Positions 1 to 5,942 of a stretch of 7,013 bases of DNA are shown here, piece by piece. The notes below the pieces were generated by a model. It saw nothing but the letters and a program-made list of their open reading frames with translations, made no database searches and was not told the origin of the DNA. A program made the position numbers and the translations under genes. This stretch comes from Burkholderiaceae bacterium (GTDB taxonomy: Bacteria; Pseudomonadota; Gammaproteobacteria; Burkholderiales; Burkholderiaceae_C), in the NCBI GenBank assembly GCA_023262645.1, contig JALRAA010000031.1:1-7013 (forward strand). Direction: 5' to 3'. How positions within the stretch are numbered: the first letter of the stretch is position 1; each line of letters begins with the position of its first letter.

Positions 1-627
1 GATCTCTATGAAATCGACACAGCGCTGCGTCCCAACGGCAACGCCGGGTTGCTGGTCAGCCGCTTTGCGGCCTATGCCGACTACCAGCAGCAGCGTGGCT
101 CCAACACCGCCTGGACCTGGGAACACCAGGCCATGACGCGGGCGAGGTTTTGCGTCGGCGACCCGGGCTTGCGCGAATCGTTTGAAGCGGTGCGTCGCCA
201 AGTGTTGTGCGCACCGCGTGAACCGCATGGCTTGGCCGCTGAAATCATCGCCATGCGCCACAAACTGCGCGATGCGTATCCGGTACCCGCCAGCGCTTTC
301 GACTTCAAACACAGCATAGGCGGCATGATGGACGCAGAGTTCGCGGTGCAATTTCTGGTGCTGGCTTTTTCAGCCACGCACGTGGGTTTGCAAGACAACA
401 TCGGCAACATCGGGTTGATGCTGCAAGCCGAACAAGTGGGTCTGTTGCCACCCGGCGTGGGCGCGCAAGCCGCTTGGGCCTACCGCGAACTTCGACACCG
501 CCAACACCAAGCCCGGTTGGATGAGCAAGTCGGACGCGATGAACCGGTTGCCATGGCCGCCCACCGGGCCGCCATCATGGCTTTGTGGCATGCGGTGTTT
601 GACCGCTATAGCCCCCAACCTCACTGA
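1..627 (+). CDS. glnE: Glutamine synthetase adenylyltransferase/deadenylylase, C-terminal part (5' truncated)
   Basis: GlnE adds AMP to, and removes it from, glutamine synthetase in the cytoplasm, tuning ammonia assimilation to nitrogen status through PII. Only the last 208 residues are present; the family is usually over 900, so this is roughly the final fifth, open at the left edge in frame 1. Visible landmarks are the LYEIDTALRPNG stretch (residues 2-13), which closes a nucleotidyltransferase domain with the acidic EID; the WTWEHQAMTRAR block (38-49); and HSIGGMMDAEFAVQFLVL (104-121), the conserved motif of the helical domain that follows. The acidic Asp111 and Glu113 are intact. The reading frame is open to TGA at 625-627, with no sign of decay. 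The Met codon at 49 is internal, not a start. The gene is housekeeping and probably not functionally tied to the downstream operon. Identification is firm; the truncation is only the window edge. Confidence 0.95.
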   Translation, partial: DLYEIDTALRPNGNAGLLVSRFAAYADYQQQRGSNTAWTWEHQAMTRARFCVGDPGLRESFEAVRRQVLCAPREPHGLAAEIIAMRHKLRDAYPVPASAFDFKHSIGGMMDAEFAVQFLVLAFSATHVGLQDNIGNIGLMLQAEQVGLLPPGVGAQAAWAYRELRHRQHQARLDEQVGRDEPVAMAAHRAAIMALWHAVFDRYSPQPH

Positions 628-657
628 AACAAAAACCCTTACTTCGGCCAATTGCTC

Positions 658-675
658 AGCCTGAGGGGGCTTTTA
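658..675 (+). terminator. Weak candidate terminator after glnE
   Basis: A short hairpin AGCC(658-661)-TGAGGG-GGCT(668-671) is followed by TTTA. An alternative longer-range pairing joins GCCCCC at 611-616, inside the end of glnE, with GGGGGC at 665-670, which directly precedes TTTTA at 671-675. Both put a GC-rich stem just before a short T run, 30-50 bases after the glnE stop and before the next promoter-like region, where a terminator would be expected. The stems are short or widely looped and the T run is only four long, so the call is tentative. Confidence 0.3.
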
Positions 676-684
676 CCCGCGTCG

Positions 685-716
685 TGGACAATAGCGACAA
701 ACTGTCGCATGATAAA
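685..716 (+). promoter_or_regulatory. Candidate operon promoter with a central dyad
   Basis: TGGACA (685-690) matches the -35 consensus TTGACA at 5 of 6 bases. Two -10 candidates follow: CATGAT (708-713, 17-base spacer, 4 of 6) and GATAAA (711-716, 20-base spacer, 4 of 6). With the second, the inverted repeat at 694-708 sits almost exactly in the middle of an over-long spacer, which is the layout of MerR-family promoters. With either, transcription would begin at about 719-724, on top of the ATG at 721, so the first gene would be translated from a leaderless or nearly leaderless mRNA, or the true promoter is elsewhere. No TGATC-type sigmaE/ChrR -35 element was seen in 628-720. Confidence 0.35.
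694..708. repeat. Perfect 6-bp inverted repeat, operator-like
   Basis: GCGACA (694-699), spacer AAC, TGTCGC (703-708): a perfect dyad with a 3-base loop, 13 bases upstream of the first operon ATG (721) and inside the candidate promoter spacer. It could be a binding site for a dimeric regulator. There is no T run after it, which argues against a terminator. The symmetry is directly visible; the operator role is inferred from position. Confidence 0.45.
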
Positions 717-720
717 CGCC

Positions 721-1314
721 ATGAAAAACACTGCTTATACCTCTTCATTTTTCCTTTTGGCCTTGGGCCTGGCGCTGTCTCTTGTTTCCCCTGCGTTCGC
801 GCAAAACAAAGCAGCCACCGACGGCAAATGTCCCGCGGTGTTGCAACACACAGTTGACCGTTTACAAGACGAAAAACCCCAAAACTTGTGCCAATACGCC
901 GGCCAAGTGGTGTTGGTGGTCAACACCGCAAGCTTTTGTGGCTTCACACCGCAATACAAAAGCTTGGAAGAACTCTACGCACGCTACAAAGACAAAGGCT
1001 TGGTGGTGTTGGGTTTTCCCTCCAACGATTTCTCGCAAGAACCCGGCAACAACCAAAAGATTGCCGATTTTTGTGAAAACACTTATGGCGTGAAATTTCC
1101 GATGTTCAGCAAAACCACGGTGCGCGGTGACGATGCCTTGCCCTTGTTCAAACAACTCACGCAATTGACAGACACCGCGCCCAAATGGAATTTTTACAAA
1201 TACCTGATCAGCCGCGATGGCAAGCAGGTGAAAAGTTTCAACAGCACCACCGACCCTTTGAACGCCAAATTTTTGGCCGAGGTCGACAAACAACTCAGCG
1301 CCAAACTGCCTTGA
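721..1314 (+). CDS. Exported glutathione peroxidase family protein (Cys type)
   Basis: A thiol peroxidase of the GPx family (197 aa) that should reduce hydrogen or lipid hydroperoxides, probably in the periplasm. Residues 1-27 form a Sec signal peptide: Lys2, a hydrophobic core around 9-22, then SPAFA before a predicted cut ahead of Gln28. The peroxidatic Cys73 lies in NTASFCGFTPQY and is coded by TGT, so it is not selenocysteine. Trp156-Asn157 are in WNFYKYL. The second motif reads FPSNDF (99-104), where classic GPx has FPCNQF: the catalytic-tetrad Gln is Asp103, a variant seen in many bacterial GPx. Cys118 in ADFCENTYG sits near the resolving Cys of thioredoxin-dependent GPx; Cys37 and Cys57 are extra. 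The ATG at 721 is chosen because the signal peptide starts there; an in-frame ATG at 709 is possible. Neither has a clear ribosome binding site. The FAD gene begins 1 base after the stop, so expression is shared. Confidence 0.9.
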   Translation: MKNTAYTSSFFLLALGLALSLVSPAFAQNKAATDGKCPAVLQHTVDRLQDEKPQNLCQYAGQVVLVVNTASFCGFTPQYKSLEELYARYKDKGLVVLGFPSNDFSQEPGNNQKIADFCENTYGVKFPMFSKTTVRGDDALPLFKQLTQLTDTAPKWNFYKYLISRDGKQVKSFNSTTDPLNAKFLAEVDKQLSAKLP

Positions 1315-1315
1315 G

Positions 1316-2614
1316 ATGAGTGTGCGGGTTGCGATTGTCGGCTCGGGCATTGCCGGTCTGTCTGCAGCGCACCACCTGTTGGATCATGCCGAGGTCAGTC
1401 TGTTCGAGGCAGACGACCATTTCGGCGGCCACGCCAACACCGTCAACCTGACCTTGCCTGGCCCCAACGGGCCTTGCACCTACGGCGTAGACACCGGTTT
1501 TCTGGTCTACAACGAACGCACCTATCCCGGTCTGATTTCGCTGTTTGAAACACTCGGCATAGAAACCGCGCATTCAGACATGTCGTTTTCGGTACAAGCC
1601 CCGTGGGGCAGTTCGGGGGCCATTGAATGGAACGGTGCCGATCTCAACACCGTGTTCGCCCAACGTCGCAATCTTTGGCGCCCACGCTTTTGGTGGCTGT
1701 TGCGCGAAATTTTGCGCTTCAACCGTTTGACCACAGCGCTGGCCAAGTCGTATGACGATGGGGCGTTGATGCAACCCTTGCAAGCTTTTCTGGACCAACA
1801 CGGTTTTGGCCCCACGTTTCGCGACACCTATTTGCTTCCCATGTTGGGTTGCATTTGGAGCTGCCCAACCGCACAAATGCTGGAATTTCCAGCCGCCACG
1901 ATGGTGCGTTTTTGTGACAACCATGGTTTGCTGCAGGTCAATGACCGACCGCAATGGTTCACCGTCAAAGGGGGCTCACAACACTATGTGCAAGCGGTGA
2001 CATCGCGCATCGCCCACAAATTCTTGCGAACACCTGTGCAGTCGGTGCAGCGGGATGCACAAGGCGTGACCCTGCTGACCGAAGCTGGCCCGCATCGGTT
2101 TGACCATGTGGTGCTGGCATGCCACGCTGACCAAGCACTGCATCTGTTGGCCAATCCCAGTGGGGATGAAACATCGGTGTTGTCTGCGATTCGCTTTCAA
2201 GACAATTTGGCCGTGCTGCACACCGACACGTCGGTGATGCCCCGCCGCCCCTTGGCTTGGGCCGCTTGGAATTACCAACGCTTGCGCGACACCGCAGACG
2301 GCAGCCGTGTTTGTTTGCACTATTGGCTCAACACGTTGCAGCCGTTGCCGTTCACGCAAGATGTGTTCGTGTCGCTCAATCCCTTGACAGACATTGACCC
2401 TTCCAAAATACAGGGTCAGTTCCATTACGCACACCCAGTATTTGATTTGGCCGCGATTCAGGCGCAACGCCGCATGGGCCAACTGCAAGGCCAGCAACAC
2501 ACTTGGTTTGCCGGCGCTTGGATGGGCTATGGTTTTCATGAAGACGGCTACAAAGCCGGGCGCGCGGCCGCACAAGCGATTTTGCAAGGCATCATGCAAC
2601 AGGAGGCCGCTTGA
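1316..2614 (+). CDS. FAD-dependent amine-oxidase-like oxidoreductase (COG2907-type NAD/FAD-binding protein)
   Basis: A 432-residue flavoprotein. The N-terminal Rossmann fold has GSGIAGLSAAHHL (9-21, GxGxxG) and the acidic end of beta-2 at Glu31, then the FGGHANTV loop (36-43) typical of amine oxidase/desaturase-type flavoproteins. VDTGFLVYNE (58-67) and the C-terminal FAD-contact block WFAGAWMGYGFHEDG (397-411) mark the subgroup of predicted NAD/FAD-binding proteins found beside DUF1365 and CFA-like genes. No signal peptide or clear membrane helix is seen, so it is probably cytoplasmic or membrane-peripheral. By context it may oxidise or desaturate an acyl chain altered by the methyltransferase at 3431; in the furan fatty acid pathway of Rhodobacter sphaeroides a flavin desaturase (UfaD) does this, but orthology is not proven here. 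ATG 1316 follows the upstream stop by one base and has no good Shine-Dalgarno, suggesting translational coupling. Its end overlaps the DUF1365 start by 4 bases. Family firm, substrate inferred. Confidence 0.88.
   Translation: MSVRVAIVGSGIAGLSAAHHLLDHAEVSLFEADDHFGGHANTVNLTLPGPNGPCTYGVDTGFLVYNERTYPGLISLFETLGIETAHSDMSFSVQAPWGSSGAIEWNGADLNTVFAQRRNLWRPRFWWLLREILRFNRLTTALAKSYDDGALMQPLQAFLDQHGFGPTFRDTYLLPMLGCIWSCPTAQMLEFPAATMVRFCDNHGLLQVNDRPQWFTVKGGSQHYVQAVTSRIAHKFLRTPVQSVQRDAQGVTLLTEAGPHRFDHVVLACHADQALHLLANPSGDETSVLSAIRFQDNLAVLHTDTSVMPRRPLAWAAWNYQRLRDTADGSRVCLHYWLNTLQPLPFTQDVFVSLNPLTDIDPSKIQGQFHYAHPVFDLAAIQAQRRMGQLQGQQHTWFAGAWMGYGFHEDGYKAGRAAAQAILQGIMQQEAA
2601..2606 (+). promoter_or_regulatory. 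Strong Shine-Dalgarno that fixes a TTG start
   Basis: AGGAGG, a full match to the anti-SD core, lies inside the last codons of the FAD gene and ends 4 bases before TTG at 2611. That TTG shares the sequence TTGA with the FAD gene stop (TGA 2612-2614). It is the best ribosome binding site in the window and supports TTG as the DUF1365 start, although the spacing is slightly short. Confidence 0.75.
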
Positions 2615-3414
2615 CTGCCACCACGCTGGATCTGCCGCGCCTGACACCGCTGATCGGCACGGGTGTAGTGCGCCACACCCGCTACCGACCCAGCCGCCAT
2701 GCGTTCTCCTATGGCACTTGGTTTTTGATGTTGCCCATGCGCAGCATGGCGCATCACGGCAGTGGTGACTTGCCGGTCAATCGCCGTGCACTGGTGTCGT
2801 TTCACGATATCGACCATGGCGACGGCCGCAGCGTCGCACAAGGTGGCGCATTGGCTTGGCTGGATGAATTGCTGCATGCCCAAGGCATTCACGACGCCCA
2901 AGGAGAAGTTTGGTTGCATACCTATGCACGCGTGCTGGGTTATGTGTTCAAGCCGGTGAGTTTTTGGTATTGCCACCGCGCAGACGGCACACTGGCAGCC
3001 ATGGTGGCAGAAGTCAACAACACTTTTGGCGAACGCCATTGTTATGTGCTGCCTTCTCCGCGTTACGGCGTCAGCATGGCGGCAGACAAAGTGTTTTATG
3101 TGTCCCCTTTTTGCCAAGTGCAAGGCCACTACAGTTTTCGTTTCATGCGCAGCCAACGCCCCGATGCAGACCGCACCGTGGTGCGCATTGACCACGCGGA
3201 CTCTCAAGGTCTGTTGATCAGCACCAGCGTGTGTGGTGAATTGCAACCCTTGAACACAGCGAATTTGCGCCGCGCCTTGTGGTCACACCCGCTGCACAGC
3301 ATGGGCGTGATCGCGCGCATCCATTGGCAAGCGTTGCAACTGTGGCTCAAGCGTGTACCCTTGGTCAACAAACCTTCTCCCCCTGACCTGTTCGCCACCC
3401 GTGGTGGCGATTGA
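2611..3414 (+). CDS. DUF1365 domain-containing protein
   Basis: A 267-residue member of the DUF1365 family, whose biochemical role is not established. Family hallmarks in order: GTGVVRHTRYRPSRHAFSY (16-34), the Arg/His-rich start; LLHAQGI (87-93); YVFKPVSFWYCHRADGTL (111-128); AEVNNTFGERHCYVL (133-147); and KVFYVSPFCQVQGHYSFRF (160-178). These are dense in aromatic and polar residues, as in an enzyme or a lipid-binding fold. No signal peptide or transmembrane segment is obvious. It starts with a TTG overlapping the FAD gene stop (TTGA), preceded by AGGAGG at 2601-2606; the nearest in-frame alternative, GTG at 2665, would remove part of the conserved start. DUF1365 genes are characteristically found between an FAD oxidoreductase and a CFA-like methyltransferase, exactly as here, implying a step in the same lipid modification. 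The particular reaction is unknown. Confidence 0.9.
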   Translation: MTATTLDLPRLTPLIGTGVVRHTRYRPSRHAFSYGTWFLMLPMRSMAHHGSGDLPVNRRALVSFHDIDHGDGRSVAQGGALAWLDELLHAQGIHDAQGEVWLHTYARVLGYVFKPVSFWYCHRADGTLAAMVAEVNNTFGERHCYVLPSPRYGVSMAADKVFYVSPFCQVQGHYSFRFMRSQRPDADRTVVRIDHADSQGLLISTSVCGELQPLNTANLRRALWSHPLHSMGVIARIHWQALQLWLKRVPLVNKPSPPDLFATRGGD

Positions 3415-3430
3415 CATTGCATGACAGACC

Positions 3431-4654
3431 ATGACCACCCTGCATTCACCTGAACATGTGCTGAACACCTTGGGCAAATCCGTCCCTGTCGCTGCGCGAC
3501 GCGGCATGAAACTGTTGCAATCGATTCAACACGGTGGATTGCGTTTGCAGTGCCCCGATGGCAGTTGGGTGCGCTTTGGGCAAGACAGCGGCCCACAAGC
3601 CGAATTGGTGTTGCACAACTGGCAAGTCTTCGGTGCCTCTTTGCGCTCGGGAGACATCGGTTTTGCAGAAACCTTCATCGCAGGCGATTGGGAAACGCCC
3701 GACCTCACCGGCTTGTTGCAATTGCTCGTGGTCAACCGCCGTCCCATGGACGACATGATTTTTGGCACATGGTGGGGACGACTCTTCTACCAATTACGCC
3801 ATTGGATGCGCCGCAACAACAAGCGCAACAGTTCCAAAAACATCCATGCGCATTACGACTTGGGCAATGCGTTTTACAGCGCTTGGTTGGACCCGAGCAT
3901 GACCTATTCATCGGCATGGTTCGATGGCAACCACACCCAAGATTTGCAACAAGCACAACACGCCAAAGTGCGTCGCGCATTGCGCATGGCTGGGGTTGAA
4001 GCCGGATCTCGGGTGCTGGAAATCGGTTGCGGCTGGGGCGGCTTGGCCGACATCGGTGCCCGCGAATTCGGCGCACACATGACAGGCATCACGCTCAGCC
4101 CGTCGCAACTGGCTTATGCCCAAGAACGGCTGCAAGACGTGAAACAGGCCACCGACTTGCGGCTACAAGACTACCGCGATACCCAAGACGGTCCTTACGA
4201 CGCGATTTGTTCCATCGAAATGATCGAAGCGGTTGGGCGTGACTATTGGCCTACTTATTTCCAAACCATCGCGCGCTTGCTCAAGCCCGGTGGCCATGCC
4301 TGCATACAAAGCATTGTGATTGACGACGCGTTGTTCGACAGGTATGCGCTGGGAACCGATTTCATTCAACAATACATTTTTCCAGGCGGTTTTTTGCCCA
4401 GCAGAAAAACATTCATGGCGCAAGCACAGGCAGCGGGATTGCAAGTGACCGATGCGTTTGCGTTTGGTTTGGACTATGCCGAAACGCTCAAACGCTGGCG
4501 CGAATCGTTTGTGCAGATCGCCGACCAATTGCCCAGCATGGGCTATGACCAACGGTTCGAGCGTACCTGGTTGTTTTACCTGTGCTACTGCGAAGCCGCG
4601 TTTTTAGAGCACAACACCGATGTGGTGCAGTTCACTTTGCGCAAACCTGCATGA
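3431..4654 (+). CDS. Cyclopropane-fatty-acid-synthase-like SAM-dependent methyltransferase
   Basis: A 407-residue enzyme of the CFA synthase family, which transfers the SAM methyl group to a double bond in membrane phospholipid acyl chains. An N-terminal lipid-binding-like domain (about 20-125) is followed by HAHYDLGNAFY (139-149), MTYSSAWF (157-164), the SAM motif VLEIGCGWGGLA (195-206), SIEMIEAVG (261-269) and QQYIFPGGFLPS (313-324). Against E. coli CFA synthase (by eye), bicarbonate-site residues Glu239 and Tyr317 match Glu266 and Tyr349, but Cys139 is Ser161 and His266 is Gln293. That suggests a methylated alkene product rather than a cyclopropane, as for UfaM in furan fatty acid synthesis; this is inference. 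ATG 3431 is 16 bases after the DUF1365 stop, with only a weak ribosome binding site; the ATG at 3421 is out of frame. The end overlaps the transporter start as ATGA. Family certain, exact product unproven, so no gene symbol is given. Confidence 0.93.
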   Translation: MTTLHSPEHVLNTLGKSVPVAARRGMKLLQSIQHGGLRLQCPDGSWVRFGQDSGPQAELVLHNWQVFGASLRSGDIGFAETFIAGDWETPDLTGLLQLLVVNRRPMDDMIFGTWWGRLFYQLRHWMRRNNKRNSSKNIHAHYDLGNAFYSAWLDPSMTYSSAWFDGNHTQDLQQAQHAKVRRALRMAGVEAGSRVLEIGCGWGGLADIGAREFGAHMTGITLSPSQLAYAQERLQDVKQATDLRLQDYRDTQDGPYDAICSIEMIEAVGRDYWPTYFQTIARLLKPGGHACIQSIVIDDALFDRYALGTDFIQQYIFPGGFLPSRKTFMAQAQAAGLQVTDAFAFGLDYAETLKRWRESFVQIADQLPSMGYDQRFERTWLFYLCYCEAAFLEHNTDVVQFTLRKPA

Positions 4655-5940
4655 CCCGATTGAACCGCCGTGCGCTGTTGTGTTTGGGGTTACCGGCGCT
4701 GCCTTTGGCATTTGTGGCTTTGCCTTTGTATGTGATTTGGCCGCATTACTTTGCCAACCGTTTTGGCGTGTCGCTGGGCTTGATCGGCGGCTTGTTGCTG
4801 TTGGCCAGAACGCTTGATGCCCTGCTGGACCCCTTGCTTGGGCACTGGAGTGACCGCTTGTTTTTACGGGGCAACAACACCTTGCTCAAACGTGGCTGGC
4901 TGGCCGCGATTTTTTTATCGACGGGGTTTGTGGTGCTGTTTTTTCCGCACTGGCTGATCGGCCACAGTGTGACGCTCAACCGTTTGTTGCTGGTTGTGCT
5001 GGTCGCCTTGCTGGCTTGTTACCTGGGCTACAGTTTTTTACAAATCAGCCTGCAAGCGTGGGGTGCGCGTTTAGGCGGCGACACCGATGTTCGCAGCCGC
5101 ATCGTGGGCTGGCGCGAAGGCCTTGCACTGGCGGGCGTGATCCTCGCCTCGGTGGTGCCAGGCTGGTTGGGCATGGAAGCGTTGGTGAGTGGGTTTGTGG
5201 TGTTGCTGGCGTTGTCGTTGTGGGCATGGTGGCTCGCACCCAGACCCGAAGTCGCATCGGCGGCTGACCTGCCGGCCACGCAGACGCCTTGGTGGCGCGG
5301 CCTGCGACAACCTTGGGGCCACGCAGGTTTTCGACGTTTGTTGGGCGTGTTCATGCTCAACGGCATAGCCTCCGCGATTCCCGCCACGCTGATGCTTTTC
5401 TTTGTGCAAGACCGATTGCAATTGCCAGCCTCCGCACAAGCCCAATTCCTGGGCGCTTATTTCTTGGCAGCGGCTGTGTCTGTGCCGTTGTGGTTGCAAG
5501 CCATCGCGCGTTGGGGTCTGCGGCGTTGCTGGCTGGCGGGCATGTTGCTCGCGGTGGCGGTTTTCATATGGACCTTGGGATTGGCGGCAGGTGATGAAAT
5601 CGGTTACACCGTGGTGTGTGTGTTGTCTGGCCTGACGCTGGGTGTGGACTTGATCGCACCGGGTGCGATGCTCAACGGCATGCTGCAATCGAGCCGCCAC
5701 GATGGCGCGCACAGCGGCGCGTATTTCGGTTGGTGGCAAGTGGCGACCAAACTCAACTTGGCCTTGGCCGCTGGTGTATCTTTACCGTTGCTGCAATGGT
5801 TAGGGTATGAAAGCGGATCTCGCGATGCACCTGCCTTGTTGGCGCTCAGTTGGGCCTACGCCCTGCTGCCTTGTGTGTTGAAACTGCTGGCGGGCGTGTT
5901 ACTGTGGGTCTCAGCCAAGCCCTTGCAAACCATGGAGTGA
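4651..5940 (+). CDS. MFS transporter, GPH (MelB-like) cation symporter type
   Basis: A 429-residue inner-membrane protein with about 12 hydrophobic segments, roughly at residues 11-31, 41-60, 83-103, 110-132, 155-173, 177-195, 228-250, 265-285, 293-312, 318-338, 363-383 and 395-420, with a hydrophilic loop at 196-227 between the halves. Helix II carries RTLDALLDPLLGHWSDR (53-69), the GPH family signature; Asp56 and Asp60 correspond to the cation-site pair Asp55/Asp59 of MelB. The acidic sugar-binding residues of MelB helices I and IV seem absent (ALPLAFVALPLYV and FLQISLQAW), so a sugar substrate is doubtful. The start is ATG 4651, overlapping the methyltransferase stop as ATGA; an upstream in-frame start at 4582 would lie deep in that gene and lacks support. 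Related clusters often have the small membrane protein DUF2878 at this place. By context it may move a lipid-derived molecule, a precursor or a protectant; the substrate is unknown. Confidence 0.85.
   Translation: MTRLNRRALLCLGLPALPLAFVALPLYVIWPHYFANRFGVSLGLIGGLLLLARTLDALLDPLLGHWSDRLFLRGNNTLLKRGWLAAIFLSTGFVVLFFPHWLIGHSVTLNRLLLVVLVALLACYLGYSFLQISLQAWGARLGGDTDVRSRIVGWREGLALAGVILASVVPGWLGMEALVSGFVVLLALSLWAWWLAPRPEVASAADLPATQTPWWRGLRQPWGHAGFRRLLGVFMLNGIASAIPATLMLFFVQDRLQLPASAQAQFLGAYFLAAAVSVPLWLQAIARWGLRRCWLAGMLLAVAVFIWTLGLAAGDEIGYTVVCVLSGLTLGVDLIAPGAMLNGMLQSSRHDGAHSGAYFGWWQVATKLNLALAAGVSLPLLQWLGYESGSRDAPALLALSWAYALLPCVLKLLAGVLLWVSAKPLQTME
5934..5937 (+). promoter_or_regulatory. Shine-Dalgarno deciding between tandem ATGs
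   Basis: GGAG at 5934-5937 lies within the last codons of the transporter gene. Two in-frame ATGs follow, at 5940 and 5943. The spacing is 2 bases to the first and 5 to the second, which favours ATG 5943 for the lipoprotein gene. Confidence 0.5.
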
Positions 5941-5942
5941 TG

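Noticed and set aside
655..665. Palindrome CTCAG-C-CTGAG
   Set aside because: A one-base centre cannot form a hairpin loop; it overlaps a better terminator-like pairing and is short enough to occur by chance.
652..720. TTG-started extension of the glutathione peroxidase by 23 residues
   Set aside because: It would place a non-signal sequence before an evident Sec signal peptide starting at ATG 721, and it overlaps the terminator/promoter region.
628..720. sigmaE-ChrR (TGATC-type) promoter
   Set aside because: No TGATC element is present in the gap, so singlet-oxygen sigma factor control is not visible in the sequence.
937..939. Possible selenocysteine at the GPx active site
   Set aside because: The codon is TGT (Cys), not TGA.
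862..1350. Minus-strand open frame of 162 aa
   Set aside because: Antisense to the well-conserved GPx gene; no recognisable motifs and typical of antisense frames in GC-rich DNA.
1976..2647. Minus-strand open frame of 223 aa
   Set aside because: Antisense to the FAD oxidoreductase C-terminus, whose conserved FAD motifs confirm the + strand; no known domain on the minus strand.
2548..3246. Minus-strand open frame of 232 aa rich in His, Cys and Gln
   Set aside because: Composition reflects the reverse complement of DUF1365 codons; no domain motifs.
4582..4650. Upstream start for the transporter gene
   Set aside because: Would overlap the methyltransferase by over 70 bases; the ATGA overlap at 4651 leaves helix I complete.
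5071..5739. Minus-strand open frame of 222 aa
   Set aside because: Low-complexity Arg/Gln/His composition antisense to the transporter membrane segments.
5850..5942. Upstream start for the DUF3833 lipoprotein
   Set aside because: Would bury the lipoprotein signal peptide inside the protein; GGAG and tandem ATGs at 5940/5943 explain the start.
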